NCBI GenBank assembly: GCA_964346535.1
Contig: CAYFUN010000005.1
Coordinates: 1-55,859 of the forward strand
Source: Neofamilia sp964346535
Lineage (GTDB): Bacteria; Bacillota; Clostridia; Tissierellales; Peptoniphilaceae
Direction of reading: 5' to 3'
DNA length: 55,859 nt
Shown: piece after piece, positions 17,500-27,186 of the stretch
How positions within the stretch are numbered: the stretch's first letter is position 1
Layout of the letters: each line of letters opens with the position of its first letter
The notes under the pieces: model-generated
What the model saw: only the letters and a program-made list of their open reading frames with translations
The model's database searches: none
What the model was told of the DNA's origin: nothing
Translations under genes and position numbers: made by a program

Positions 17500-19536
17500 A
17501 TGAGATATGAAAAAACTTTAATAGATGAGATAGGCAACTCCCATCCTAGAAAAAATCTTTATCTATTAGATTTGGCTCAGGCATCTAAAGAAGACTTTGA
17601 AAAAATAAAGAAAAACAAGGACTCCCACCCTTATATTATTGAATATAAAAAATATAAGGACCAGGAAAAGGCTTTTCTATCTGATTTAAAAAACCAAGTA
17701 GCTAGCTTTGAAAAAGCATCAAAATCTCCAAAAGAAATCAAAGCCTTAGAAGTTGAGTTTTTTATAGCAGAAAAGAAGCTAGACTTTTATAAGACCTATG
17801 TAGACTTAGACTATGATGCCCAGTTAGAGTATGAAATTTCTGCCCACAAACTAAGGCACATACCAGATATAACAGAAAACCACAAAAAGCTATCTGAGCT
17901 TTTAAAGGAAAAAAAGGAAGACTTGGCCAAGATAGACCCAAAAGAAGTTGCCAAGAAAGAGGCAGCAATTAAAGCCTATAAAGAAGCCAGAAAGGCAGAC
18001 CTTAAAAAAGAAATTTTAGAAATTAAGGATAAGGAAAAGTCGGGTTTAATTTCTCAAAAGGCCTATAACAACGAGGTAAAAATTGCTAAGACCAGAGCCA
18101 AGGAAGACATCTTAGTCTATTCCTACGAAAATCCAAAAAAGTCTTTGGAAGAGGAAATTGAAAATATTAATCACCACCTTAAGCTAGATACAAAATCTAT
18201 GATTAAGGTTATGAAGTCAGACATAGCTGACACAAAGAGAAAAATTCCAGAAGAAATAGAAAAAAATTCCCTGGTCAACACAATAATTGGTGCCCTTATA
18301 CCTGGCCTGGGCCAACTTTTAAACAAGCAACCAGTTAAGGCAGGTTTATTTTTCCTAGGCAGTCTCTTTATTTATTTAATCGCCCTTCCTTATTTTTTAG
18401 GCTTTGGCAATTATCAAGGAGAGGGCTTCTATGGACTAATTTCACTGGCCCAGGATGGGGCTAGAATGGACAGGTCTATTATCTTTATGATCGAGGGAAT
18501 AATTTCAATTTTACTAATATTAATAGCAATATTTTTATTTGTATTTTCCCTTGTAGATGTCTATAGGACTGAAAAGAACAATATAAAGGGAGTTAGGGTA
18601 AATTCCTGGTTTGAAACTAGGCAGACTTTAAACAGAGAAGGCTTTCCATATTTGGTTTCTATACCAGCCTATGTGTTAATAGCCTTTATAGTTTTAATTC
18701 CAATACTGACAACCCTTTTAATTTCCTTTACCAATATGGATCCAGATCATCAAAATAAATTTTCTTGGATTGGTCTAAGTAATTATGCCCTTATCGCCAA
18801 GGGCGAGGGCGTAGCTGGTGGAGCCTTTTGGCTGATTTTAAGGTGGACGATTTTATGGACTCTTGGAGCAACTACTTTGGCTATAGCAATTGGCTTTATT
18901 TTAAGTCTACTTGTTAACCAAGATAGGGTTAAGGGCAAGAAAATCTTCAGAACCATTTATCTACTTCCTTGGGCTGTACCTGCCTTTATAACCATTATGT
19001 TCTTTTCTCTAATGGTATCTAGAGGCGGACCTTTGACAGATGTAATAAATTCTACTTTTAATGTAAATGTTGATATAAAAAACTCAACCCATTTAACAAG
19101 ATTGAGCCTAATTTTATTACAAGGTTGGTTGGGATCTTCTTATATCTTCTTATTGTCAACTGGAGTTCTCCAAGGAATCCCAAAAGACCTTTATGAGGCA
19201 GCTGAAATTGATGGAGCCAAAGGCTTTCAACAAACTTTGAGAATAACCATTCCCCTAGTTTTATATCAAACAGCACCTCTACTAATAAACCAGTACACCT
19301 TTAACTTCAATAACTTTTCAATAATTTATTTGTTTAACAGAGGTGGACCGTTTTTCCCAACCCTTTATGGTAACCTAGCTGGTTCATCAGACTTATTGAT
19401 TTCTTATATCTACAAGCTAACTATAGAGAACCAGTACCAGGGTATAGGGGCAGCAATAACCATAGTAATTTCTTTAGTTATAATGTTTGTTTCATTTTTA
19501 GGCTACAGAAATACTAAGGCCTTTAAGGAGGATTAG
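17500..19536 (+). CDS. MalF-like sugar ABC permease with large N-terminal coiled-coil extension
   Basis: A 678-residue protein. The C-terminal 300 or so residues are a MalF-type permease with the coupling motif EAAEIDGAKGFQQTLRITIP. The first 250 residues are soluble, Lys/Glu-rich and probably coiled coil. At 260-300 a hydrophobic pair opens with GALIPGLGQLLNKQ, a pattern known from small TM2-like membrane domains, then a third helix before the permease. MalF of E. coli has extra periplasmic, not cytoplasmic, sequence, so this extension is different. The ATG at 17500 is preferred over 17488 because GGAGG (17490-17494) fits only the former. It is 1 base from malG. Confidence 0.85.
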   Translation: MRYEKTLIDEIGNSHPRKNLYLLDLAQASKEDFEKIKKNKDSHPYIIEYKKYKDQEKAFLSDLKNQVASFEKASKSPKEIKALEVEFFIAEKKLDFYKTYVDLDYDAQLEYEISAHKLRHIPDITENHKKLSELLKEKKEDLAKIDPKEVAKKEAAIKAYKEARKADLKKEILEIKDKEKSGLISQKAYNNEVKIAKTRAKEDILVYSYENPKKSLEEEIENINHHLKLDTKSMIKVMKSDIADTKRKIPEEIEKNSLVNTIIGALIPGLGQLLNKQPVKAGLFFLGSLFIYLIALPYFLGFGNYQGEGFYGLISLAQDGARMDRSIIFMIEGIISILLILIAIFLFVFSLVDVYRTEKNNIKGVRVNSWFETRQTLNREGFPYLVSIPAYVLIAFIVLIPILTTLLISFTNMDPDHQNKFSWIGLSNYALIAKGEGVAGGAFWLILRWTILWTLGATTLAIAIGFILSLLVNQDRVKGKKIFRTIYLLPWAVPAFITIMFFSLMVSRGGPLTDVINSTFNVNVDIKNSTHLTRLSLILLQGWLGSSYIFLLSTGVLQGIPKDLYEAAEIDGAKGFQQTLRITIPLVLYQTAPLLINQYTFNFNNFSIIYLFNRGGPFFPTLYGNLAGSSDLLISYIYKLTIENQYQGIGAAITIVISLVIMFVSFLGYRNTKAFKED

Positions 19537-19537
19537 G

Positions 19538-20434
19538 ATGTTTAAGAAAAAGAAAAAAGATTCTCAACTATATTTGTCTGACAAACAACCTCTTACTGGA
19601 GTGGGCAAGGTCTTACTTGTTATTTCTTATGTCATTATGATAATTTGGGCCTTTGTAATTCTTTGGCCTTTATCAGTAATGGTAATATCATCTTTTAATG
19701 GCAACCAAGGAAGAAACATTTCTCTAAATTCTGAATTTGTTTTCTCCTTAAAAAATTTTCAGTATCTTTTTGAAGAAACCTACTTTTTATATTGGGTGAG
19801 AAATACTATTTATATAGCAATCTTAACTGCGATAATTACCCTAGTAATTGTATCCTTTACAGGCTATGCCTATTCGAGGTTTAGGTTTAGGGGCAAAAAG
19901 ATGAGTCTACTTGCAATTATGTTAATCCAAACTATCCCAACCTTTGCAGGGATTACAGCCTACTATGCTATTCACTCAATTATTTCTGGAGTCCTTCCAG
20001 TTTTTTCAAGAAGGTTTATGTTAATTTTAATTTATGCAGCAGGGGGAATAGCCTCTAATACTTTTATTTTAAAAGGCTATATAGATTCAGTATCTACAGA
20101 GTTAGATGACGCTGCTAGAATAGACGGCTGTTCAAACATGGAAGTTTACAGGCTAATCATAATGCCTATAGCAAGGCCAATGCTTGCAATTATCGCCCTT
20201 TGGTCTTTTATAGGACCCTTTATGGATTATATGCTACCAAGTATTTTGCTTACAAATCCAAAAAATTATACACTGGCAACAGGACTTTTTACACTAATTA
20301 ATGACGTAAGAACCATGAACCAACCTGCCTTTGCAGCAGGAGGTTTGTTGACAGCTGTTCCAATAATAATTTTATTTATTTCCCTACAAAAGGAATTAGT
20401 ATCAGGACTATCTGCAGGATCGGTTAAAGGCTAG
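19538..20434 (+). CDS. MalG-like sugar ABC transporter permease
   Basis: 298 residues with six predicted helices. The coupling loop ELDDAARIDGCSNMEVYRL is the EAA-type motif of the MalG family. It forms the second half of the membrane channel with the preceding MalF-like protein. GGAGGATTAGG precedes the ATG, overlapping the end of the upstream gene. MalG family membership is clear; maltodextrin as substrate follows from malQ and the cre site. Confidence 0.92.
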   Translation: MFKKKKKDSQLYLSDKQPLTGVGKVLLVISYVIMIIWAFVILWPLSVMVISSFNGNQGRNISLNSEFVFSLKNFQYLFEETYFLYWVRNTIYIAILTAIITLVIVSFTGYAYSRFRFRGKKMSLLAIMLIQTIPTFAGITAYYAIHSIISGVLPVFSRRFMLILIYAAGGIASNTFILKGYIDSVSTELDDAARIDGCSNMEVYRLIIMPIARPMLAIIALWSFIGPFMDYMLPSILLTNPKNYTLATGLFTLINDVRTMNQPAFAAGGLLTAVPIIILFISLQKELVSGLSAGSVKG

Positions 20435-20443
20435 GAGGAAAAA

Positions 20444-21529
20444 GTGAAAGTTGAATTAAAAAATATTGGCAAGAAGTACGAAGGACGAGAAAACTTCACC
20501 ATTAGAAATATAGATTTGCTTATAGATGACCAAGAATTTTGTGTAATATTAGGACCTTCAGGTTGTGGTAAGTCAACCCTTTTGCGAATGATTGCAGGGC
20601 TTAATTCTATTACAGAAGGTGAACTTTTATTTGATGGCAAGCTAATGAACAAGGTAGATCCATCAGACAGGGATATAGCCATGGTTTTCCAATCATACGC
20701 CCTATACCCTCATATGACAGTTTATGAAAATATGGCCTTTTCTCTAAAGATGAAAAAGGAGAGAAAAGAAGTAATCCATCAAAGGGTTTTAGAAGCAGCC
20801 AAGGTTTTGCAAATTGAAGACTATCTTTATAACAGACCATCAGACATTTCAGGCGGCCAAAGACAAAGAGTTGCCTTGGGCAGGGCTATGGTTAGAAAAC
20901 CTGGAGTATTTTTAATGGATGAGCCTCTATCAAACCTGGATGCAAAACTTCGTGAACACATGAGAGTGGAACTAGTAAGACTCCACAAGCAGCTGGGAAC
21001 AACATCTATTTATGTAACTCATGACCAAACAGAGGCAATGACCATGGCCACAAAAATTGTTCTCTTAGACAAGGGCAAGGTCCAACAAGTAGGCAAGCCT
21101 GAAGAATTTTATAACAGGCCAGAGAATCTTTTTGTAGCCCAATTTATCGGGTCACCAACTATTAATGTCTTCGAGGGACAAATGAAAAACAACAAATTTG
21201 TTTCTGATTCAGGAGTAATTGTAGTTGACCCAAGAGATGAAGACAAGGAAAAGTTAAAGGCCTATGAAGGTAAAAAAGTAGTAATGGGCATTCGCTCTGA
21301 AAGATTTTTATCAAAAAAAGAAGAGAAAAATTCCTTTGTAGCTAGAATTGATGTAATAGAAAACCTAGGCAAGGAAAAACTTCTCTATACTGTTTTAGAA
21401 GACGGCAACGAATGTGTAATGAGTGTGCCAGGCCACTACGAATATGCAGTAGATGAAAAGCACAACTTCACCTTTGACCTAGAAGCCTTACACTTCTTTG
21501 ACGGCGAAACAACCCTTAGAATAAATTAG
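20444..21529 (+). CDS. Sugar ABC transporter ATPase (MsmK/MalK type)
   Basis: 361 residues. Walker A GPSGCGKST at 37-45, signature ISGGQRQR, Walker B VFLMDEPLSNLDAK, followed by a C-terminal regulatory domain of the MalK/MsmX class (from about 235). GTG start with AGGAGG 6 bases upstream. It powers the MalFG-like channel. In Firmicutes such ATPases often serve several sugar importers, so its role may be wider than this operon. Confidence 0.94.
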   Translation: MKVELKNIGKKYEGRENFTIRNIDLLIDDQEFCVILGPSGCGKSTLLRMIAGLNSITEGELLFDGKLMNKVDPSDRDIAMVFQSYALYPHMTVYENMAFSLKMKKERKEVIHQRVLEAAKVLQIEDYLYNRPSDISGGQRQRVALGRAMVRKPGVFLMDEPLSNLDAKLREHMRVELVRLHKQLGTTSIYVTHDQTEAMTMATKIVLLDKGKVQQVGKPEEFYNRPENLFVAQFIGSPTINVFEGQMKNNKFVSDSGVIVVDPRDEDKEKLKAYEGKKVVMGIRSERFLSKKEEKNSFVARIDVIENLGKEKLLYTVLEDGNECVMSVPGHYEYAVDEKHNFTFDLEALHFFDGETTLRIN

Positions 21530-21542
21530 TAGGTAAAGATAT

Positions 21543-23054
21543 ATGTTAGATGAAAGATACGATTATAAAGAAACAAAAAAAAATAGAGGTTCAGGCATTC
21601 TCATGCACATAAGCTCTCTGCCAGGTCCTTATGGAATAGGAACCCTAGGAGACAAGGCCAGAGAATTTGCAGATTTTTTAGCAGCTGCAGGACAAAAGTA
21701 CTGGCAACTTCTACCAGTTGGGCCAACAGGTTATGGAGATAGTCCCTATGCATCATTTTCTTCTTTTGCTGGTAATCCATATTTTATAGACCTAGACTAT
21801 TTAGTTAGAGATGGACTTTTAACAAAAGAAGACCTGGCGCCATTAGAAGAGGGCTTTGACCCTGAAAAAGTTGATTACTCTAGACTCTATAATGAAAGAT
21901 ATCCAATTTTAAAAAAGGCCTTTGGAAATTTTGATATTGGCAATATGGGCTTTCAAGCTTTTGTAGCCGAGAAAAAAGACTGGCTTAACGACTACGCCAT
22001 TTTTATGGCATTAAAAAATAAATTTGTAGGGAAAAATTTTTATAATTGGCCAGACTTTTATAAGTATAGAGACCCTGTAGCCTTAGAAGAATTTGCTAGA
22101 GACCATCAAGAAGAAATAGACTTTCAAAAGTTTATCCAATATGAATTTTTTAAACAGTGGGCAGACTTTAAGGCCTATGTAAACGAAAGAAATATAAAAA
22201 TTATAGGAGACCTGCCAATTTTTGTAGCAGCAGACTCTCTAGAAATTTGGACCAAGCCCCACTTGTTCCAAATGGAAAAGGACCTAAGGCCTAAGTATGT
22301 AGGTGGCTGTCCGCCAGATTATTTTTCAGAAGACGGCCAGCTTTGGGGCAATCCAGTTTATGATTGGAAGGCCAACAAGGAAGAAGGCTATAATTTTTGG
22401 ATTAATAGGATCAAACACAACTTAGAAATTTTTGATGTCCTAAGACTAGACCACTTTAGAGGCTTTGAATCCTATTGGAAGATTCCCTATGGAGATGAAA
22501 ATGCCAGAAGAGGGTCTTGGGAATCAGGGCCTGCCATGGACTTGTTCCACAAGGTTAAAGAAGAAATAGGAGAGCTTTCTATTATTGCCGAAGACCTAGG
22601 CTATATAACTGAAGAAGTTGTTAACTTTAGAAAAGAAACAGGTTTTCCATCTATGAAGGTCCTTCAATTTGCCTTTAATCCAGATGCAACTAGTGACTAC
22701 CTTCCTCACAACCTAGTTGACAATTCAGTTATTTATACTGGCACCCATGACAATGACACCATTAAAGGTTGGGTAGCAAATGCCAGTGAAGATGAGCTGA
22801 ACTTTGCTAGAAAATATTTTAATATTGATGAAGAAGAGGGCTTTAACCACGGCCTAATTAGAGGGGCAATGACCTCTGTTTCTTTTATGGCAATTTTCCA
22901 AATGCAAGACTTTTTAGACTTAGGCAATGAAGCCAGAATGAATAACCCAGGTAAAATTGGAGACAATTGGACTTGGCGAATGAAAGACCATGCAATAAGC
23001 GAGCAAATTATTGCTGAACTAAGAGAGCTAACTAGGATTTCAGGAAGATTATAA
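21543..23054 (+). CDS. malQ: 4-alpha-glucanotransferase (amylomaltase)
   Basis: Transfers alpha-1,4-glucan segments between maltodextrins and releases glucose, in the cytoplasm. 503 residues, family GH77. The catalytic set is visible: nucleophile D303 in LRLDHFRG, acid/base E350 in IAEDLGY and D403 in THDND. The opening GSGILMHISSLPGPYGIGTLG is characteristic. It is part of the operon that imports the same substrates. No maltodextrin phosphorylase is adjacent. The ribosome site (AGGTAAAG) is weak, so translation may be coupled. Confidence 0.96.
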   Translation: MLDERYDYKETKKNRGSGILMHISSLPGPYGIGTLGDKAREFADFLAAAGQKYWQLLPVGPTGYGDSPYASFSSFAGNPYFIDLDYLVRDGLLTKEDLAPLEEGFDPEKVDYSRLYNERYPILKKAFGNFDIGNMGFQAFVAEKKDWLNDYAIFMALKNKFVGKNFYNWPDFYKYRDPVALEEFARDHQEEIDFQKFIQYEFFKQWADFKAYVNERNIKIIGDLPIFVAADSLEIWTKPHLFQMEKDLRPKYVGGCPPDYFSEDGQLWGNPVYDWKANKEEGYNFWINRIKHNLEIFDVLRLDHFRGFESYWKIPYGDENARRGSWESGPAMDLFHKVKEEIGELSIIAEDLGYITEEVVNFRKETGFPSMKVLQFAFNPDATSDYLPHNLVDNSVIYTGTHDNDTIKGWVANASEDELNFARKYFNIDEEEGFNHGLIRGAMTSVSFMAIFQMQDFLDLGNEARMNNPGKIGDNWTWRMKDHAISEQIIAELRELTRISGRL

Positions 23055-23618
23055 TTGGAAGACTTTAGACTTTACAGTAAAAATTTTATCTTAAGACCCT
23101 TTAAGGCTGAAGACGCAGAGAAGGTTGCAGAACTTTGTAACGATAAGACCATTTATGACAACACATTTCTACTTCCATATCCTTACAGGCTTACAGATGC
23201 TATTGAGTGGATAGATTATTTGCAAAAGTCCTGGGACCTAGACAGGCAAATTACCTTGGCAATTTGTAGAAAAGATGACCAAGAAGTCTTAGGTTGCATA
23301 AGTTTAGACCTATCTCAAGTCCACCGCAGGGCGACTATTGGTTATTGGTTAGGATCGGCTTATAGAAATCAGGGGATAATGACTGAGTGTTTGAAGAGAA
23401 TTATCTCCTACGTCTTTGATGAAAGATCCTATAACAAGGTCTATGGAGAACATTATGCCCACAATCCTGCCTCAGGAAGGGTTATGGAAAAAGCTGGGCT
23501 CAAATATGAAGGAACCCTTAAAAGTCACTTTAAAAAAGGGATAACTTATATTGACCTAGTTTGCTATGGACTAACTCGAGCAGACTATGAAAAACTTTCT
23601 GCAGAAAAATTGGAGTAA
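23055..23618 (+). CDS. RimJ/RimL-type GNAT acetyltransferase
   Basis: 187 residues. The pattern FILRPFKAEDAEKVAELCND, YWLGSAYRNQGIMTECLKRI and HNPASGRVMEKAGLKYEG is the RimJ/RimL subgroup that acetylates protein N-termini or small amines. Start TTG 23055 is directly after the malQ stop, with AGGAAG 7 bases upstream, so translation is probably coupled. The substrate is unknown; a link to maltodextrin use is not evident. Confidence 0.88.
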   Translation: MEDFRLYSKNFILRPFKAEDAEKVAELCNDKTIYDNTFLLPYPYRLTDAIEWIDYLQKSWDLDRQITLAICRKDDQEVLGCISLDLSQVHRRATIGYWLGSAYRNQGIMTECLKRIISYVFDERSYNKVYGEHYAHNPASGRVMEKAGLKYEGTLKSHFKKGITYIDLVCYGLTRADYEKLSAEKLE

Positions 23619-23621
23619 AAA

Positions 23622-24161
23622 ATGTACGGAATAGAAATTTTAGAAAAAGAACACGAGAATATTTTAAACTTTACTAATATTTTAGAAGAAAAATTTATAA
23701 ATATTTTAGATGGCAGGGAAGACATGGATGTAAGTTTTTTTGAAAAGGCAATTAACTTTATTAGAGTCTATGCTGATGACCACCACCACAAAAAGGAAGA
23801 GGACATTCTCTTTAAGTATATGTTAGAAGACCTAGGACCTCTGGCCGATAAGCTAATTCGCTCAGGCATGTTAGTTGAACACGACCTAGCTAGGTTTACA
23901 ACCCTTGAACTAGAAAAAGCAGTAAAGGCCTATGAAAATAATCCATCTACAAAAAACAAGCTAGATATAATTAGCCATGGCATGGCCTATGTTTATTTAC
24001 TAAGACGCCATGCAGAAAAAGAAAACCAAGTTCTCTATCCCTTTGCAGCAAACAATTTGTCAGAAGAAAAATTAAAATTAATAAATGAAGAGACCAAGGC
24101 CTATGAAGAAGGTTTTAATAAGGATTTGCTTGCAGACTTTGAAATCTTTTTATTAGATTAA
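23622..24161 (+). CDS. Hemerythrin domain protein
   Basis: 179 residues, a four-helix bundle with the diiron ligand pattern: H11 (EHE), H54-H56 with E59/E60 (HHHKKEED), H87 (EHD) and H130 with E134 (RHAEKEN). Anaerobe proteins of this type bind O2, NO or iron and are linked to oxygen or nitrosative stress protection. Which role applies here is not shown. It begins 3 bases after the GNAT gene with GGAG upstream and ends the transcription unit. Confidence 0.9.
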   Translation: MYGIEILEKEHENILNFTNILEEKFINILDGREDMDVSFFEKAINFIRVYADDHHHKKEEDILFKYMLEDLGPLADKLIRSGMLVEHDLARFTTLELEKAVKAYENNPSTKNKLDIISHGMAYVYLLRRHAEKENQVLYPFAANNLSEEKLKLINEETKAYEEGFNKDLLADFEIFLLD

Positions 24162-24177
24162 AATTTTGTAAAAACAC

Positions 24178-24208
24178 AAAGCTTCTAGATTTTCTAGAGG
24201 CTTTTTTT
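24178..24208 (+). terminator. Terminator of the maltodextrin operon
   Basis: AAAGCTTCTAGA pairs with TCTAGAGGCTTT (one wobble), followed by T residues. Confidence 0.85.
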
Positions 24209-24224
24209 ATTTTTTGGGTATAGA

Positions 24225-24230
24225 TATAAT
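24225..24230 (+). promoter_or_regulatory. -10 element upstream of the NfeD gene
   Basis: TATAAT with only a T-rich -35 region, which overlaps the preceding terminator tail. Confidence 0.45.
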
Positions 24231-24298
24231 AATAGTTAAATTAAAGACAGTTTGATGAAAAAACTTTAAATAAAAAACTGATGAAAGGAGCAGAAACT

Positions 24299-25597
24299 TT
24301 GGGAAAGAGATCATTTAAAAAAATAATAATTTTCCTATTTATTATTTTACTTGCAGGATCGAATTTAGTTTTCGCTGAAGCAAAGCAAGATACAATTTAT
24401 ATTCTTCCTCTAAAAGAAGAAATAACCAAGGCATCTTATAGGTATGTAGACCAAGCTATTAAAGAAGCTGAAGACCTTGGAGCCAGTCATCTGATTGTAG
24501 ACTTAGATACTTATGGTGGCCTAGTTGATGGAGCAGAAGAGATCAAAAACTCTCTTTTAGATTCAAATCTTCCAACAACTTGCTATATAAATTCTAAGGC
24601 AGAGTCAGCTGGAGTTTTAATTAGTATTTCTTGTGACCATATTTATATGAGTCCAAGGGGGACAATAGGCTCTGCTGAAACTATTCCTAATACGGAAAAA
24701 GTTTTGTCTATGTGGAAGGCCCTTCTTAGAAACACAGCCCAAGTTCAAGGCAGGGATCCTGAAATTTTTGAAGCTATGGCAGATACAGAAATAGAAATTC
24801 CTGGAGTAAGTAAAAAGGGAAGTCTTTTAAACCTAACTGCCAAGGAAGCTGAAGATTTAAAAGTTTCTGACGGGACAGCAAAAGACCTTGACGACCTAAT
24901 AAAAATTTTAGGCTTTGAATCATATTCTAAAGTCTATGCCAGCGAAGATTGGGCCACAAAGTTTGCTAAAACAATTTCTCAACAGTGGGTTTCTTCTATA
25001 TTAATAGTCCTAGCCTTTGTTGGCTTAGTTGTTGAACTATTAATGCCAGGCTTTGGAGTCCCAGGAATTATTTCCCTAGTTTCCTTCGCCCTCTTCTTTG
25101 GATCAAACTTAATGGTAGGTAATGCCTCTTGGATTTCTCTAATATTCTTTATAGTAGGAGCAGTTTTAATTGTGGTAGAATTATTTGTCCCAGGTTTTGG
25201 CCTACCAGGCATAGCTGGAATAAGTCTTTCAATAATAGGACTAGCAACTTCTATGGCAAGTTTAGAGCAGGCTTTAACTTCAATTATTATAGCTATTGCT
25301 GTTACAGCTGGAGTTATATATTTGATTTTCAAATTTGGTCTAAACTCTAGGACTTTTTCTAATATAACTTTGACAACTGCTATTAAGGGGACTTCTGGAC
25401 CTGACACCAAGGCCGATGATGTAAAGATTAAAATTGGAGATCAGGGAAAGACACTTACTATGTTAAGGCCTTATGGCTTTATAGAAATTAATGGTATAAA
25501 ATTTGACGCAAGCTCAGAGTCAATTTTTATAGATAAGGATCGCAAGATAGAAGTTATAAAACTTCATGGAAACACAATAATTGTAAAGGAGATTTAA
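24299..25597 (+). CDS. NfeD family membrane-bound ClpP-class serine protease (YqeZ-like)
   Basis: 432 residues from the TTG at 24299. AAAGGAG (24284-24290) is 8 bases before it, while the in-frame ATG at 24281 overlaps this site. An N-terminal signal peptide is followed by a ClpP-like domain with the probable nucleophile S103 in AESAGVLIS. Several membrane helices (about 225-345) come next, then a C-terminal NfeD OB fold (LRPYGFIEINGIKFDA). The neighbour is flotillin-like FloA, the conserved NfeD/flotillin pair found in membrane microdomains. The order matches B. subtilis yqeZ-yqfA. Confidence 0.9.
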   Translation: MGKRSFKKIIIFLFIILLAGSNLVFAEAKQDTIYILPLKEEITKASYRYVDQAIKEAEDLGASHLIVDLDTYGGLVDGAEEIKNSLLDSNLPTTCYINSKAESAGVLISISCDHIYMSPRGTIGSAETIPNTEKVLSMWKALLRNTAQVQGRDPEIFEAMADTEIEIPGVSKKGSLLNLTAKEAEDLKVSDGTAKDLDDLIKILGFESYSKVYASEDWATKFAKTISQQWVSSILIVLAFVGLVVELLMPGFGVPGIISLVSFALFFGSNLMVGNASWISLIFFIVGAVLIVVELFVPGFGLPGIAGISLSIIGLATSMASLEQALTSIIIAIAVTAGVIYLIFKFGLNSRTFSNITLTTAIKGTSGPDTKADDVKIKIGDQGKTLTMLRPYGFIEINGIKFDASSESIFIDKDRKIEVIKLHGNTIIVKEI

Positions 25598-25601
25598 AAG
25601 T

Positions 25602-26612
25602 ATGGGTGAATTATTAGGTATTGGTACAATTTTAATTACTATTTTGGTTATCTTCTTACTGGTAATGTTTTTTACATTTATTCCAGTTGGCCTATGGGTA
25701 ACAGCATTTTTCTCTGGAGTTAGAATTAAGCTTTCTAACTTAGTTGGAATGAGATTAAGAAGGGTTGTTCCTTCTAGGATAGTCAATCCTCTCATTAAGG
25801 CAACAAAGGCAGGACTAGATTTAGATATTTCTGAACTAGAAGCCCACTACCTAGCAGGCGGTAATATTAACACCTTGGTAGATGCTTTAATTGCAGCTCA
25901 AAGGGCAAATATTCCATTGGTATTTGAAAGAGCAGCAGCCATTGACCTTGCAGGAAGAAATGTTTTAGAAGCAGTCCAAGTTTCTGTTAACCCAAAGGTA
26001 ATTGAAACTCCAAATATTTCTGCAGTTGCCCAAGATGGTATTGAAGTTATTGTTAAAGCAAGAGTAACTGTTAGGGCAAATATTGACAGACTTGTTGGTG
26101 GTGCTGGTGAAGAAACTATTATCGCCAGAGTTGGTGAAGGTATTGTAACTACAGTTGGATCATCTTCATCCTACAAGGGAGTTTTAGAAAATCCTGATAA
26201 CATTTCTAAGGTAGTTCTAGACAAGGGCCTTGATTCAGGTACAGCCTTTGAAATTTTATCTATTGATATAGCAGACGTTGACGTAGCTAGAAACATTGGC
26301 GCCAAACTTCAAGCTGACCAAGCTGCAGCTGACAAGAAGATTGCAGAAGCAAAGGCATCTGAAAGAAGAGCCATGGCCCTAGCTAGAGAACAAGAAATGA
26401 AGGCCCAAGTTGTTGAAATGAAGGCCAAGGTTGTTGAAGCAGAATCTCAAGTTCCACTAGCTCTAGCAGAAGCCTTAAAGTCTGGTAACCTTGGAGTTAT
26501 GGACTACTATAATATGAAAAATATTATGGCTGATACAGACATGAGAGAATCTATTGCAAGAGTAGACGAAAAAGCAAAAGCAGAAGACGACAAGGATAAA
26601 ATTAACAACTAG
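25602..26612 (+). CDS. floA: Flotillin-like protein FloA
   Basis: 336 residues, close to the usual 331. An N-terminal hydrophobic segment (about 8-30) leads into an SPFH-type domain (RIKLSNLVGMRLRRVVPSRIV onward). A helical Ala/Glu/Lys-rich region follows (QADQAAADKKIAEAKASERR) with the characteristic LALAEALKSGNLGVMDYYN end. It scaffolds ordered membrane microdomains. AAGGAG precedes the start, and it lies 4 bases after the NfeD gene. Same order as yqeZ-yqfA in Bacillus. Confidence 0.96.
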   Translation: MGELLGIGTILITILVIFLLVMFFTFIPVGLWVTAFFSGVRIKLSNLVGMRLRRVVPSRIVNPLIKATKAGLDLDISELEAHYLAGGNINTLVDALIAAQRANIPLVFERAAAIDLAGRNVLEAVQVSVNPKVIETPNISAVAQDGIEVIVKARVTVRANIDRLVGGAGEETIIARVGEGIVTTVGSSSSYKGVLENPDNISKVVLDKGLDSGTAFEILSIDIADVDVARNIGAKLQADQAAADKKIAEAKASERRAMALAREQEMKAQVVEMKAKVVEAESQVPLALAEALKSGNLGVMDYYNMKNIMADTDMRESIARVDEKAKAEDDKDKINN

Positions 26613-26624
26613 GATGTGAAATAG

Positions 26625-27176
26625 ATGTGGAAATTTATTCTCTTAATAGTCTATTTACTCCTTAGTAAATCCTTTGAAAAGGGAAAATTTACTAAGAAAT
26701 ATGAAAAACACGAAGACTATAAGGCTGACAGGCCAAGGAAGAACACCTTTGACTCCTCAGTTCAAAGGAAAAAGGCTCAAAAACAGAAGAGTAAAAGAGA
26801 CCTTGGAGAATTTTTAGGGGACTTAGAAAAATCTTTGTATAGAAATTCTAAAAATCAAAAAGATAGAGACCCATCAACATATATTTTTGAAAAAAGCAGA
26901 AAGAAAAAATCAGAAGAAAATAAGGCCTATAGTATGGATCCTGATTTTTTAGATCCAGAAGTTCTTCACACTCAAATGCTTAAAGAGTATGAACTTTCTC
27001 TTTATGGAGCTGACGAAGAAAATCCAATGTTTGATTATGACTACGCTGCAATAAATAACGTTGATGAAGACCTTGACTTAGAAATTTTTGAAGGCTCTAA
27101 AAGGTCCTTAGACTTAAAAGAAGCTGTAATAATGAAAGAGATTTTAGACAAGCCCCTGGCTTTAAGAAAAAATTAA
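26625..27176 (+). CDS. Hypothetical N-terminally anchored protein in the FloA operon
   Basis: 183 residues, not recognised. One hydrophobic segment at residues 2-14 (WKFILLIVYLLL) is followed by a highly charged Lys/Arg-rich stretch to about 95 and an acidic half (about 100-165). The C-terminus AVIMKEILDKPLALRKN looks like a conserved tail: similar I-x-x-x-E-I-L-x-x-P-x-A-x-R ends occur in other clostridial membrane-anchored proteins, from memory. It occupies the place of yqfB-yqfD in Bacillus but is not obviously any of them. AGGA 10 bases upstream is a weak ribosome site. Confidence 0.7.
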   Translation: MWKFILLIVYLLLSKSFEKGKFTKKYEKHEDYKADRPRKNTFDSSVQRKKAQKQKSKRDLGEFLGDLEKSLYRNSKNQKDRDPSTYIFEKSRKKKSEENKAYSMDPDFLDPEVLHTQMLKEYELSLYGADEENPMFDYDYAAINNVDEDLDLEIFEGSKRSLDLKEAVIMKEILDKPLALRKN

Positions 27177-27186
27177 ATTAGGAAAG

